Of a stretch of DNA of 64,000 nt, positions 44,692 through 53,872 are shown in pieces. The notes under the pieces were generated by a model that did no database searches, was not told the origin of the DNA, and was given only the letters and a program-made list of their open reading frames with translations. The DNA is from Phaeobacter gallaeciensis DSM 26640. Lineage in GTDB: Bacteria > Pseudomonadota > Alphaproteobacteria > Rhodobacterales > Rhodobacteraceae. The translations under genes and the position numbers were made by a program. Numbering within the stretch: the first letter of the stretch is position 1; every line of letters starts with the position of its first letter. The stretch lies in assembly GCF_000511385.1 (NCBI RefSeq), contig NC_023137.1, positions 1,495,001 through 1,559,000 on the forward strand. Reading direction: 5' to 3'.

Positions 44692-46383
44692 ATGACCGAA
44701 CTGCTGACCGCCGCCCAGATGCGCGCCATCGAACAGGCCGCCATCGCGTCCGGTGAAGTCACCGGGCTGGAACTGATGGAACGGGCCGGGCAGGGGGTGG
44801 TTGGGGCCATCTTAGAGGAGTGGCCGGAGCTGGATGCGGATATAGGCCGCAAGGCTGGGGGCGCTGCCCCCCGGCCTTCGGCCTCCCCCCGGGATATTTC
44901 AGGCCAGAAGATGGGCAGCGGAGCCCGCCGGCGTGCAGTGGTTTTATGCGGGCCGGGCAACAACGGCGGCGACGGGTTTGTGGTGGCGCGGCTCATGAAA
45001 GAGCGCGGCTGGGAAGTGGAGGTGTTTCTGTATGGAGACCCGGACAAGCTGCCACCGCATGCGAAGGTGAATTATGAGCGGTGGCGGGAGTTGGGTGCTG
45101 TCAACGCCTGGGATGCGCAACGGGTTGGCGAGGAGGTTGCGGATCTCTTTGTTGATGCGCTTTTCGGCGCGGGCCTGAAACGGGCGCCTGCGTGCGAGAT
45201 CCTTGAACCGCTGACCAAGCTCTACACCGAGGGCAAGACATTCGGGCGTATGGCTGCGATTGATGCGCCAACGGGGCTGTGCATGGACAGCGGCCGCGCG
45301 CTTTGTCCGGAATTCGGGGCGGTCTGGAGTTGGCTTACCGTCACCTTTCACCGGCCACGTATCGGCCATTTCATTGATGAGAGACCGAGTTACTGTGGGG
45401 CAGTGAGGACCGTCGACATTGGGCTGGGCGGGCATGATTGGGGTGAGGCTGCACGACAGGCATTGGCCGACTTTCATCGGCTTGAGAAGGGCCGAGGAAT
45501 GGGGCGGGTCGTTGCTACTCTTGTGTCGCCCGAACTGGTCTCGCCGTATCTTGGGAAAGAAACGGAGGAGCATAAGTATACCCACGGCCACGCCCTCGTC
45601 CTCTCCGGCGGCCATGGTAAGACCGGCGCTGCGCGGCTGGCCGCTCGCGGCGCGTTGCGGATCGGGGCTGGACTGGTCACGGTTGGTGCGCCACGTGCGA
45701 CGATGATGGAAAACGCCTGCCAGCTGACCGCGATTATGTTGCGACAGATGGATGGCGCGGATGAGCTGCGCACGCTGTTGCAGGACAGCCGTATCAACGC
45801 GGTTTGTCTTGGGCCGGGGCTTGGGCTGGACGCTGATCGTGAGGGCTTAGTTCTGGAGGTCTTGCAGGCAAACCGCGCCACGGTTCTGGATGCAGATGCG
45901 CTGACGCAGTTTGAGGACCGCGCTGAGGTGCTGTTTGAGGCTTTGCAGGAAAACTGTGTCATCACCCCGCATGGCGGTGAATTTGCGCGGCTCTTTCCAG
46001 ATCTGGCAGAGAAACTGAACGCGCCAGCCACAACCGGCCCCGCCTATTCCAAGGTGGACGCCACCCGCGAGGCCGCCAAACGCGCGGGCTGCGTGGTTCT
46101 GTTCAAGGGGCCGGATACGGTGATCGCCGCGCCGGATGGGCGCTGCTCTGTCAATTCCGCCCATTACGAGCGGTCCGCGCCCTGGCTGGCGACCGCCGGA
46201 TCGGGCGACGTGCTGGCCGGGTTTGTCACAGGGTTAATGGCGCGCGGATTGGACCCGATTCAGGCCGCAGAAACAGCTGCATATCTGCATGTTGAATGCG
46301 CGTTAGGCTTCGGCCCAGGGCTCATCGCTGAGGATCTGCCGGAGCAAATCCCGGCTGTTCTTCGCAGGTTCGACATCCCGTAG
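44692..46383 (+). CDS. nnr: Bifunctional NAD(P)H-hydrate repair enzyme
   Basis: A 563-residue fusion of NAD(P)HX epimerase (N-terminal, about 1-230; CGPGNNGGDGFVVARLMKERG) and ADP-dependent dehydratase (C-terminal, about 270-563; GPGLGLDADR, DADALTQF, TPHGGEFARLF and GSGDVLAGFVTGLMARG). It repairs damaged hydrated nicotinamide nucleotides. Between about residues 49 and 81 the protein holds a non-family insert encoded by a GC-rich palindromic segment (44836-44935), in frame. The reading frame is otherwise normal. It follows an isolated gene boundary at glnB and reads toward the tRNA. Confidence 0.9.
   Translation: MTELLTAAQMRAIEQAAIASGEVTGLELMERAGQGVVGAILEEWPELDADIGRKAGGAAPRPSASPRDISGQKMGSGARRRAVVLCGPGNNGGDGFVVARLMKERGWEVEVFLYGDPDKLPPHAKVNYERWRELGAVNAWDAQRVGEEVADLFVDALFGAGLKRAPACEILEPLTKLYTEGKTFGRMAAIDAPTGLCMDSGRALCPEFGAVWSWLTVTFHRPRIGHFIDERPSYCGAVRTVDIGLGGHDWGEAARQALADFHRLEKGRGMGRVVATLVSPELVSPYLGKETEEHKYTHGHALVLSGGHGKTGAARLAARGALRIGAGLVTVGAPRATMMENACQLTAIMLRQMDGADELRTLLQDSRINAVCLGPGLGLDADREGLVLEVLQANRATVLDADALTQFEDRAEVLFEALQENCVITPHGGEFARLFPDLAEKLNAPATTGPAYSKVDATREAAKRAGCVVLFKGPDTVIAAPDGRCSVNSAHYERSAPWLATAGSGDVLAGFVTGLMARGLDPIQAAETAAYLHVECALGFGPGLIAEDLPEQIPAVLRRFDIP
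44836..44935 (+). repeat. GC-rich palindromic insertion within nnr, in frame
   Basis: The insert contains two hairpins, GGGGGC-GCT-GCCCCC (44857-44871) and GGCC-TTC-GGCC (44873-44883), then CCCCCCGGG and ends with GCCAGAAGATGGGC, repeated at 4708-4721. It splits the epimerase domain before its CGPGNNGGDG strand without disrupting the frame. It looks like an intergenic palindromic repeat that landed in a gene; boundaries are approximate. Confidence 0.55.
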
Positions 46384-46498
46384 ACGGAGGATGGATTCAA
46401 AGTATGGAAAAGTTTGCCCGAAGGTCGCTTTCCCTTTTGCATCCACCGAAAAGCTTTGCTATTGAGCGCCTCACGGTGGGTCTGCCCATCGTGAGGAT

Positions 46499-46583
46499 GC
46501 GGGTGTGGCGGAATTGGTAGACGCACCAGATTTAGGTTCTGGCGCCGCAAGGCGTGGGGGTTCAAGTCCCTTCACCCGCACCA
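46499..46583 (+). tRNA. tRNA-Leu (UAG anticodon), CCA encoded
   Basis: Acceptor arms GCGGGTG (46499-46505) and CACCCGC (46573-46579) pair; A discriminator at 46580 and encoded CCA at 46581-46583. The anticodon stem is CCAGA/TCTGG with loop TTTAGGT, giving anticodon TAG. A long variable arm (GGCGCCGCAAGGCGT region) marks it as a class II leucine tRNA. The T-loop motif GTTCAAGTCC is present. Confidence 0.95.
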
Positions 46584-46690
46584 TTTATCCCCTGATACTG
46601 TTGAGTAATTTCATCATTGCGGGATTGCGGTCCGCACTCTGGCCCCCACTTTGTTGTTCGCTGGGGGTCTGGAATAGGTCGTCAATCTGA

Positions 46691-46716
46691 GAGACACCCG
46701 TTGCATCAGGTGTCTC
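46691..46716. other. Perfect 8-base hairpin between tRNA-Leu and the chemoreceptor
   Basis: GAGACACC...GGTGTCTC encloses ten bases. It lies between tRNA and the convergent chemoreceptor gene and may terminate transcription, but there is little T-run. Confidence 0.4.
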
Positions 46717-46757
46717 CCGTCCTTTTGTCTCGAACCGATGCGATGGTCTCTTCCCCA

Positions 46758-48962
46758 TCACGCTGAGCGGGCGTAGGTATCGCTGTCATCAAAGGTGGTG
46801 TCGGCCCAATCGTCGGTAGCGGGCGGCGGGGTGCGCTCCTTGACGCGACTGGCGGGATCAATGGCGAATCCCGAAACCGCCTGGACCAATGTCTGGGCCT
46901 CCTCGCGCAGCATCTGGCCAGCAGCGGCGGTCTGTTCCAGCATGGCGGAGTTTTTCTGCGCATTCTGATCAAGACTGACAACCGCAGTGTTCACCTCCGA
47001 GAGCCCATTGGATTGCTCGACCGTGGTGGCGGCAATCTGCTCGACCTTAACCACCACTGCCTCGACCGAACTCTGGATGGAGGCGAGGGCTGTGCCGGTT
47101 TGATCGACCAGTTTCACGCCCTGTGCCACCTCATGGGTGCTGACCTCAATCAGTTGGTTGATTTCTTGCACCGCATCGGCTGAGCGCTGCGCAAGGCCGC
47201 GCACCTCGGATGCGACGACCGCAAAACCGCGACCGGCTTCGCCGGCGCGGGCGGCCTCGACCCCGGCGTTCAGCGCCAGAAGGTTGGTCTGGAAGGCCAG
47301 ATCTTCGATCAGGTCGGTGATCTTGGCGATGGCGCCGGAGGAATCCTCAATCCGCTGCATCGCGCTGATGGTCTGGCTGGCCAGTTCGCTGGTGGTGCGG
47401 GCTTGGGTGAAGGCGTCGCGCACGATGTCTTTGGCCTGTTCTGACCCCTCGGCCGTGCCGCGCACGGTGTCACCCAGCGTTTGCAGAGCGGCGGCCGTTT
47501 CCTCAAGGGAGGCGGCGGAGGTTTCGCCCCGGCGCGAGGCGTCATCTGCGGCCGCGGCGATTTCTGCGGCGGTAGAATTCAGGACTTCGCTACTGTGCGA
47601 CAGTTGCTGCACCATTCCGGTCAGATTGTCGCGGAGGTTATCAGCCGCGTTGGCGATCTCCTTGAAGATGCCCTTCTGTCCAGCCGGCATCCGTTGGGTC
47701 AGATCGCCGGCGGCGAGCGTATCCAGAACCTGACGAATGGCGCCCAACCCGCCCTCGGCGGCGTCGCCAATGGCATTCACGCCGCGGCCCAGCTCCGCAA
47801 AGGAGCCGCTGGCCCCCTCCACCTGCAGGCGTTTGGAGAAATCACCGTCGGCGCAGGCGCGGATCACCTCAGCGATATCACGGGTCAGCTTGTCCTTCGT
47901 GGCATTGTCGGCGCGCAGATCTTCGACGGCGGCGGCAATGGTGGACACTTCCCTGATGCGCGATTGTGGGGCAGGGGTGGAGAAATCGCCGGACATGATC
48001 TTTTGCAGGACCACATTGACCCGCGATAGCGGGCGCGAGATGCCGATGGCCAGGAAGAACGCCACCACGACAAAGACGCTAAGCCCGCCAAACCCAGCCT
48101 TAAGCGCATTCGAATTCGCTGTAGCGATTGCCGCGGCGGCGCTGGCATGGATCGTGTCCAGCCGTGCAGTCGTCTGATCATTAATAGCGGCCAGCACCGG
48201 TTCGGCGGCCGTCTCAATGGCGTCCAGCGCCTTGTAGTGGTCATCGATCTGAGTGACTTCCTCAGCATAAGCATTGAAGGACTTCTGATAGCTGGTCAGC
48301 AAGCTGCCGATCCGGGCGCGCTGTGAGATGTTTTTGTAGTAGCTGCCAGGAAAGGCGCGGAACTCATCCACCCGTGCGTTCAGCCGATCGATGTATTTTG
48401 TGGCGTGGCGCATGATGAAGTCTTTTTCATGACGGCGCATCATCAGCATTTTGACTGTCATGTCGGGTTCAGCAGTGTCTTTCAGCGCCGTCTCAATGCT
48501 GCGGACGGAGCTGCGCAGCGCCCCCTGCAGCCCATCGGTTTCGTCAAAGCCCAGCTTTTCCTGACTGGCGACCACCTCGGCAAAACCGGCCTCATAAGCG
48601 GTGATCGCTGCGGCCAGCTGGCGCAGATTGTCTGAGGCCTCCGCCATGCCGTCCAGCGCTGAGATCTGGTTTTTTGCACTCTCAATCCGGTTGGAAAGAT
48701 GCGCCATCGTATCAGCCTGCGTGGCGAGGATGTCGTGGCTTGGTTTCAGGCGAAAGCTCATCTCCACTAGACGGGTACTCTGAAAATCAACGCTCACCTC
48801 TGACAGTGTTTGTGCAAACCCTTCGACGGCAGTAACCTCCGCCTCGATCTCTGTGCGCAGCTGTTCCGTGTAGCGTGACAGTCCGATCAGGGCGAACATG
48901 ACTGCGCTGGCCAGAAAGACGATCAGAAATATGGCCGTCTTGATGGAAGTCTTGAATTTCAT
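46758..48962 (-). CDS. Methyl-accepting chemotaxis protein with HBM-like sensor
   Basis: A 734-residue chemoreceptor. TM1 is at about 8-28. A large helical periplasmic sensor follows (about 30-290), with [12 protein letters not shown] resembling the HBM (helical bimodular) domain. TM2 lies near 295-315, then HAMP and a coiled-coil signalling domain with the tip motif [39 protein letters not shown] (residues cited by region, about 585-625). The end lacks a CheR-binding pentapeptide. Ligand unknown; HBM receptors often sense organic acids or polyamines. Confidence 0.9.
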   Translation of the reverse strand: MKFKTSIKTAIFLIVFLASAVMFALIGLSRYTEQLRTEIEAEVTAVEGFAQTLSEVSVDFQSTRLVEMSFRLKPSHDILATQADTMAHLSNRIESAKNQISALDGMAEASDNLRQLAAAITAYEAGFAEVVASQEKLGFDETDGLQGALRSSVRSIETALKDTAEPDMTVKMLMMRRHEKDFIMRHATKYIDRLNARVDEFRAFPGSYYKNISQRARIGSLLTSYQKSFNAYAEEVTQIDDHYKALDAIETAAEPVLAAINDQTTARLDTIHASAAAAIATANSNALKAGFGGLSVFVVVAFFLAIGISRPLSRVNVVLQKIMSGDFSTPAPQSRIREVSTIAAAVEDLRADNATKDKLTRDIAEVIRACADGDFSKRLQVEGASGSFAELGRGVNAIGDAAEGGLGAIRQVLDTLAAGDLTQRMPAGQKGIFKEIANAADNLRDNLTGMVQQLSHSSEVLNSTAAEIAAAADDASRRGETSAASLEETAAALQTLGDTVRGTAEGSEQAKDIVRDAFTQARTTSELASQTISAMQRIEDSSGAIAKITDLIEDLAFQTNLLALNAGVEAARAGEAGRGFAVVASEVRGLAQRSADAVQEINQLIEVSTHEVAQGVKLVDQTGTALASIQSSVEAVVVKVEQIAATTVEQSNGLSEVNTAVVSLDQNAQKNSAMLEQTAAAGQMLREEAQTLVQAVSGFAIDPASRVKERTPPPATDDWADTTFDDSDTYARSA

Positions 48963-49371
48963 AGTCTAAGTACCTGTTTTATCGATCTGTCACGGCTATC
49001 GGCAGGCTGTTAACAAATTATGGAAACTTGCGAAAAATCTGTATGTTTCATACCCTCAGAAGACAACTGCCTGCACCGGTTTTACATTCCGCAATGCCCG
49101 TTGCGCGGTTGAGCGGTTTTTTTGGGTTGATCGGAAGAGACTTGTGGTCGCGGCCTGAAGATCGGCAGGGATAGCGGATAGCAGGCCAGGGACCAGAAAG
49201 CTGGGGACGGAGTTCACAATTCTGAGAGAATTTCCGCTGTTGCTGGCAAGGGAAGCGACGCGACATATTTCAAGAGTACAGTCGCGAAAAAACGCGTGAT
49301 AGCACCTGCGCCAGGTCAGCCCCTCAGGGATGGAGAGGGAGCTGCCCTGTACAATATTGGAGCATCTCCTC
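48963..49371. other. Intergenic region between the chemoreceptor and the porin
   Basis: About 410 bases between divergent genes. No coding frame is convincing. The porin promoter and leader lie here; sequence just before its ATG includes TACAAT. Confidence 0.45.
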
Positions 49372-50502
49372 ATGAACACCAGATTTGCCTCTCACCTCGG
49401 GGCGACGGCCTTGGTCTCCGGGCTTTTTGTCGGCCTTGCAGCGCCTGCGGTGGCCGGACCAACCTATGAGAACAACTCGGGCGGGACCTTCCGCTACTAT
49501 GGTCAGTTCACCCCCTCCTTCCAGTCGTTTGACGACGGCGGCGACGATTTCAGCGCGCTTGTCGACAATGCCAATTCAAACTCCCGTATCGGGTTCTGGC
49601 TGGAACAGCCCTTCGGCGAGAATACCCTGCGGTTCAATTTTGAGACCGCGTTTGGTCTGCGCTCTTCGGATGGCGTTGATCAAAATGGCCGTCCTCAGAA
49701 CATCAGCTGGGACCGCACCCGGATCCGCAAGGTCGATATTCAATATGCGACGGCGCGCTATGGCACGTTCTCTTTCGGTCAGGGATCCATGGCCTCGGAT
49801 GGGTTGGCGGAGTCTGATCTCTCCGGAACTGGCGTGATCCAGACCTCCTCGATTGCGGATTCTGCTGGCGGTTTCCTGTTCCGTACCTCTGCTGGTGCGC
49901 TTTCCGGCGTCAGCATCGGCTCGGCGTTCCGCAGTCTTGACGGTGGCCGTTTGGGCCGGGTGCGCTATGACACACCGGAGTTCAGTGGCTTCACCGTGTC
50001 GGCGTCCTACGGTGAGGAAATTCTGCGCTCGAACTCTGACCGCGAAGCCTATGATGTTGCGGTGCGCTACACCAATGATGACCTTGGTGACTTTACCATC
50101 AATGGTGCCTTGGGGGCGGTGTGGAATGAGAACGGCCCCGGCACCAAAACTCGTGATATTGTAGCCTCTTTTGCGGCACTGCATGAGCCGTCAGGCGTGT
50201 CCTTCGCTGTTGCTGGCGGCGACCGGGATACAGGCGGCGATTATGCCTTCGCCAAGCTGGGCTACACCGCGAATTTCCTGTCCGTCGGGGCGACCTCCTT
50301 TGCGATCGACTACTATGACGGCTCCGACATGGTCACCAGCGGCGATAGTGCTGAATCCTGGGGCGTCGCGGCGGTTCAGAATTTCGACAATCTGAACCTT
50401 GAGACTTATGTCGCCTACCGCGACTACTCCTACTCAGATACCAGCGCGACCAGCTATCAGGACTCTTCGTCCATTATGGCAGGGGCCCGCTGGAAGTTCT
50501 GA
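49372..50502 (+). CDS. Outer-membrane porin
   Basis: A 376-residue protein with a signal peptide (about 1-28) and a beta-barrel of alternating hydrophobic strands, ending in a C-terminal aromatic residue (RWKF), the BAM signature. Strands such as FRYYGQFTPSFQSFDDGGDD and the final SIMAGARWKF are typical of alphaproteobacterial trimeric porins. The start at 49372 removes a short upstream frame. Followed by a strong terminator. Probably the abundant general porin. Confidence 0.92.
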   Translation: MNTRFASHLGATALVSGLFVGLAAPAVAGPTYENNSGGTFRYYGQFTPSFQSFDDGGDDFSALVDNANSNSRIGFWLEQPFGENTLRFNFETAFGLRSSDGVDQNGRPQNISWDRTRIRKVDIQYATARYGTFSFGQGSMASDGLAESDLSGTGVIQTSSIADSAGGFLFRTSAGALSGVSIGSAFRSLDGGRLGRVRYDTPEFSGFTVSASYGEEILRSNSDREAYDVAVRYTNDDLGDFTINGALGAVWNENGPGTKTRDIVASFAALHEPSGVSFAVAGGDRDTGGDYAFAKLGYTANFLSVGATSFAIDYYDGSDMVTSGDSAESWGVAAVQNFDNLNLETYVAYRDYSYSDTSATSYQDSSSIMAGARWKF

Positions 50503-50580
50503 TCCAATCCATCGGGGCAGGGCGCTCGCATCAGGTCGAACGCAGCGGCCCCCTCGGACCTTCACCGGTAGCACGTTATT

Positions 50581-50607
50581 AAAACACGCCCCTCTGGGCG
50601 TGTTTTT
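50581..50607 (+). terminator. Terminator after the porin gene
   Basis: AAAACACGCCC pairs with GGGCGTGTTTT around CTCT, followed by T. Confidence 0.9.
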
Positions 50608-50759
50608 CTACTTTAGGGGCCAAAAAACGCCGCATCCGGCCCGGTCGAGGCCGCTCTTGAGGCAATCCCCCTTGCGCCGCCGCTCATGTGCAAATAGAAG
50701 GCCACAAATTGTCTGGGGGAGCGCCTGCGCGCGCGCCCCGAATCTCTATGGGGAATATG

Positions 50760-52091
50760 ATGCAGGTCACCGAGACGCTGAACGAAGGTCTGAAACGCGG
50801 TTACGCGATCACCGTCACCGCCGCCGAGCTGGACGCAAAGGTCAATGAGAAACTGGTCGAGGCACAGCCCGAAGTCGAGATGAAAGGCTTCCGCAAGGGC
50901 AAGGTTCCCATGGCGCTGCTGAAAAAGCAGTTCGGCCAGCGTCTGATCGGCGAAGCGATGCAGGAAACCATCGACGGTGCGATGAACAAGCACTTCGAGG
51001 AAAGCGGTGACCGTCCGGCGATGCAGCCCGACGTGAAAATGACCAACGAAGACTGGAAAGAGGGCGACGACGTCAACGTCGAGATGTCCTATGAGGCGCT
51101 GCCTGAGATCCCCGAAGTTGATCTTTCCGGTGTTGAACTGGAAAAGCTGGTTGTGAAAGCCGACGACGCGGCCGTTGAAGAAGCGCTGGCCAACCTCGCG
51201 GAAACCGCGCAGGACTTCGAAGCCCGCGAAGACGGTGCCGCAGCAGAAGATGGTGATCAGGTTGTCATCGATTTCGTTGGTAAGGTTGACGGCGAAGCCT
51301 TTGATGGCGGCGCAGGCGACGACTACCCGCTGACACTGGGCTCCAACTCCTTCATCCCCGGTTTCGAAGAGCAGCTGGTCGGCACCAAAGCGGGCGAAGA
51401 GAAAGACGTAACCGTCACCTTCCCCGAGGAATACCAGGCCGAGCATCTGGCTGGGAAAGAAGCCGTGTTCTCCTGCACCGTGAAAGAGGTGAAAGCCCCC
51501 AAAGCGGCAGAGATCAACGACGAGCTGGCGCAGAAATTTGGTGCCGAAGACCTCGCTGGCCTGAAAGGTCAGATCTCCGAGCGTCTGGAAGCCGAATACG
51601 CCGGTGCGGCCCGTGCTGTGATGAAGCGTGGCCTGCTGGACAAGCTGGACGATCTGGTCTCCTTTGACCTGCCGCCCTCGCTGGTCGAAGCAGAAGCCAA
51701 GCAGATCGCGCACCAGCTGTGGCACGAGGAAAACCCTGAAGTTCAGGGCCACGACCACGACGAGGTCGAAGCTACTGACGAGCACAACAAGCTGGCCGAG
51801 CGCCGCGTGCGTCTGGGCCTCCTGCTGGCAGAACTGGGCCAGAAAGCCGAAGTCGAAGTGACCGACGCGGAAATGACCCAGGCGATTATGCAGCAGGCAC
51901 GCCAGTACCCTGGTCAGGAACGTCAGTTCTTTGAGTTCATCCAGCAGAACGCTCAGATGCAGCAGCAGCTGCGCGCGCCGATCTTTGAAGACAAAGTGAT
52001 CGACCACATCGCCGAGCAGGCAAAAGTGGACGAGAAAGAAGTGTCCAAGGACGATCTGCAGGCTGCTGTTGAAGCCCTGGAAGACGAGTAA
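50760..52091 (+). CDS. tig: Trigger factor (ribosome-associated chaperone, PPIase)
   Basis: A 443-residue chaperone at the ribosome exit. The N-terminal ribosome-binding domain has [18 protein letters not shown]; the central FKBP-type PPIase (about 160-245) has [20 protein letters not shown]; the C-terminal helical chaperone arms follow. A Met at 50757 immediately precedes; 50760 gives the family start [10 protein letters not shown]. The next terminator is directly downstream. Confidence 0.96.
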   Translation: MQVTETLNEGLKRGYAITVTAAELDAKVNEKLVEAQPEVEMKGFRKGKVPMALLKKQFGQRLIGEAMQETIDGAMNKHFEESGDRPAMQPDVKMTNEDWKEGDDVNVEMSYEALPEIPEVDLSGVELEKLVVKADDAAVEEALANLAETAQDFEAREDGAAAEDGDQVVIDFVGKVDGEAFDGGAGDDYPLTLGSNSFIPGFEEQLVGTKAGEEKDVTVTFPEEYQAEHLAGKEAVFSCTVKEVKAPKAAEINDELAQKFGAEDLAGLKGQISERLEAEYAGAARAVMKRGLLDKLDDLVSFDLPPSLVEAEAKQIAHQLWHEENPEVQGHDHDEVEATDEHNKLAERRVRLGLLLAELGQKAEVEVTDAEMTQAIMQQARQYPGQERQFFEFIQQNAQMQQQLRAPIFEDKVIDHIAEQAKVDEKEVSKDDLQAAVEALEDE

Positions 52092-52104
52092 TCAGACATC
52101 TCGG

Positions 52105-52128
52105 GCCTGCGCGCTGGCGCAGGCTTTT
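52105..52128 (+). terminator. Terminator after tig
   Basis: GCCTGCGC pairs with GCGCAGGC around GCTG and is followed by TTTT. Confidence 0.88.
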
Positions 52129-52145
52129 GCTTCTGACTTTGGAAC

Positions 52146-52175
52146 AGGCCGCCCCCGTGGGTGGCCTTTTTCTTT
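52146..52175 (+). terminator. Second terminator after tig
   Basis: AGGCC-GCCC pairs with GGGT-GGCCT, followed by a T-run. Twin terminators insulate the convergent genes. Confidence 0.7.
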
Positions 52176-52225
52176 ATCAGCTCTACCGGTCCCGCCCGGA
52201 TCGGTTGGGGCGCCCCGTCACAAGC

Positions 52226-52256
52226 AAAAACCGCCCTTGGGTTTATCCAGGGGCGG
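52226..52256 (-). terminator. Terminator of the RTX gene
   Basis: On the minus strand CCGCCCCTGG pairs with CCAAGGGCGG, followed by T5, after the RTX protein stop. Confidence 0.82.
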
Positions 52257-52305
52257 CGTGAAATAACGTCAACTTGGTCTCTCCGACCGTCGTCGGAAAC
52301 GAGTG

Positions 52306-53580
52306 TCAGAACAAAAAGTTATCGGAGTTTGACAACTCCGCCACCGAAACATTCTCCACGGTTACAACCACGTTGTCGAAGGCCATCACAACGTGGTTGC
52401 CTTTCGCGGTGAAATCGACCTGATCGAGGGTCTCAGCCCCGCTGAGGATATCGATCTTGTCGGTTCCGATCTCGAAGTCGCGGATCCGCGCGCGCCCGTG
52501 ATTGCTGCCGAAGGCAAATGTATCGGCGCCGTTGCCGCCGATCAGCAGGTCATTGCCCTGCTGGCCGAACAGCTTGTCATTGCCGTTGCCGCCAACCAGC
52601 GTGTCATTGCCTGCACCACCGCGGATCGTGTCAGCCCCATGGGAGCCATTCAGCTTGTCGTCACCACTCTGTCCGATCAGGCGGTCCCGACCGCTGCCGC
52701 CGCGCAGATCATCGTCTCCGGCGCGTCCTTGGAGCCTGTCATTGCCACCTCGGCCTGAAATCAGATCATCCGCTCTGGTTCCGTCAAGCACATCGCGGCT
52801 GACAGTTCCAAGCAGGGTTTCACCTACCTCAGGCTCGCCCATATCCAGCGGCGCGTTACCACCTGCCTTGCGATCCTGCCAGAAGGCGATCAGCGCGTCG
52901 GCGGTGGGGCTGTCGTAGCCGCCAAAATCCTTGACATATTTCAGAATCGAAGTGCCGTATTCATCTGTCGACGCGGTGTCGCTCAGCAGCAGCGTCGCCA
53001 ACCCGGAAGCACCGCGCAGATGCGCCGCGGCCATCAACCCGGTCAGGGACAGGGTAACCTCAACCATGGCGCCATTCACATCGCGGTAGGAGATAGTTTC
53101 GCCTACGTAATCGGCGAGGCTGCGCCCTTGCTGGCCAAGATAGTGGCTGAGCATCTCGAAATTATAGCCAAAAGCCTCATTGATGGCCGTATCCTGCGCG
53201 GCATGGGTCTTGAAATCATCGAGGCTGTTTACGCCATTCTTACCGGTCCAGGTGCCATCCCAGCGGTTGATGCTATCACCGCCCAGGTAATAAAAATCAT
53301 CCCGGTAATAACCGAGGTCAATCAGTAGCGCCTCGCCAAACTGATAGCCGACAAAGCCGAGCGAGTTGGTCGAGTGATAGGCCATATCGCGCCATTGAGT
53401 GGCGTTCAGCTGACCCCAGCTGCTTAGCCCCGGATAGAAACTGCCGATCGGAGCACCGGCCCATTGTGTCAGCTGTGCGTCGCTGATCTGGCCCGCATCA
53501 TAGCGGTCCCGGTCCCAGCCGGATTCAAACGCCAGAAGCGCATTACGAAAGTCGTTGAAACTGCCATTCGGCATCGTCAC
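52306..53580 (-). CDS. RTX calcium-binding protein with unrecognised N-terminal domain
   Basis: A 424-residue protein. Residues about 1-250 form a folded domain with FESGWDRDRYDAGQISDAQ, SWGQLNATQWRDMAYHSTN, GYQFGEALLIDLGYYRDDF and GTWTGKNGVNSLDDFK, which I do not recognise. Residues about 265-360 are nonapeptide RTX repeats such as GRGGNDRLQG, GGAGNDTLVGG and GQQGNDLLIGGNGADTF that bind Ca2+ outside the cell, and a C-terminal beta-rich end resembling type I secretion signals. No secretion genes are nearby. It is probably a secreted enzyme or adhesin. Confidence 0.82.
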   Translation of the reverse strand: MTMPNGSFNDFRNALLAFESGWDRDRYDAGQISDAQLTQWAGAPIGSFYPGLSSWGQLNATQWRDMAYHSTNSLGFVGYQFGEALLIDLGYYRDDFYYLGGDSINRWDGTWTGKNGVNSLDDFKTHAAQDTAINEAFGYNFEMLSHYLGQQGRSLADYVGETISYRDVNGAMVEVTLSLTGLMAAAHLRGASGLATLLLSDTASTDEYGTSILKYVKDFGGYDSPTADALIAFWQDRKAGGNAPLDMGEPEVGETLLGTVSRDVLDGTRADDLISGRGGNDRLQGRAGDDDLRGGSGRDRLIGQSGDDKLNGSHGADTIRGGAGNDTLVGGNGNDKLFGQQGNDLLIGGNGADTFAFGSNHGRARIRDFEIGTDKIDILSGAETLDQVDFTAKGNHVVMAFDNVVVTVENVSVAELSNSDNFLF

Positions 53581-53872
53581 TGCTCCTCTTGCGTATCAAC
53601 CGTCTTGACGCGGACTGCTGGTATTCAGCGTTGTCCGACACATGGCATGCCGGAAAACTCTGTCGCAAGAAGGGGGCAGAAATTTGGCAAACAAATGCCT
53701 AAAAAAGAGTAAGCAGAGCGTAATTTTGCTGGAAATTTGTAAAAATTAACCTTTAGGGCGCGCCGCAACAAATAGTGTGCAAGCGGGGCGTGTGCGCCTA
53801 GATCTACCGCCCGGTGACGTATCGCCGGACGGCAGGAATCGGTTTATTTCACTCAAAACGGAAACAGTTTGT

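Noticed and set aside
46499..46583. tRNA-Leu as an integration site
   Set aside because: No integrase nearby and no direct repeat of the tRNA 3' end seen in the window.
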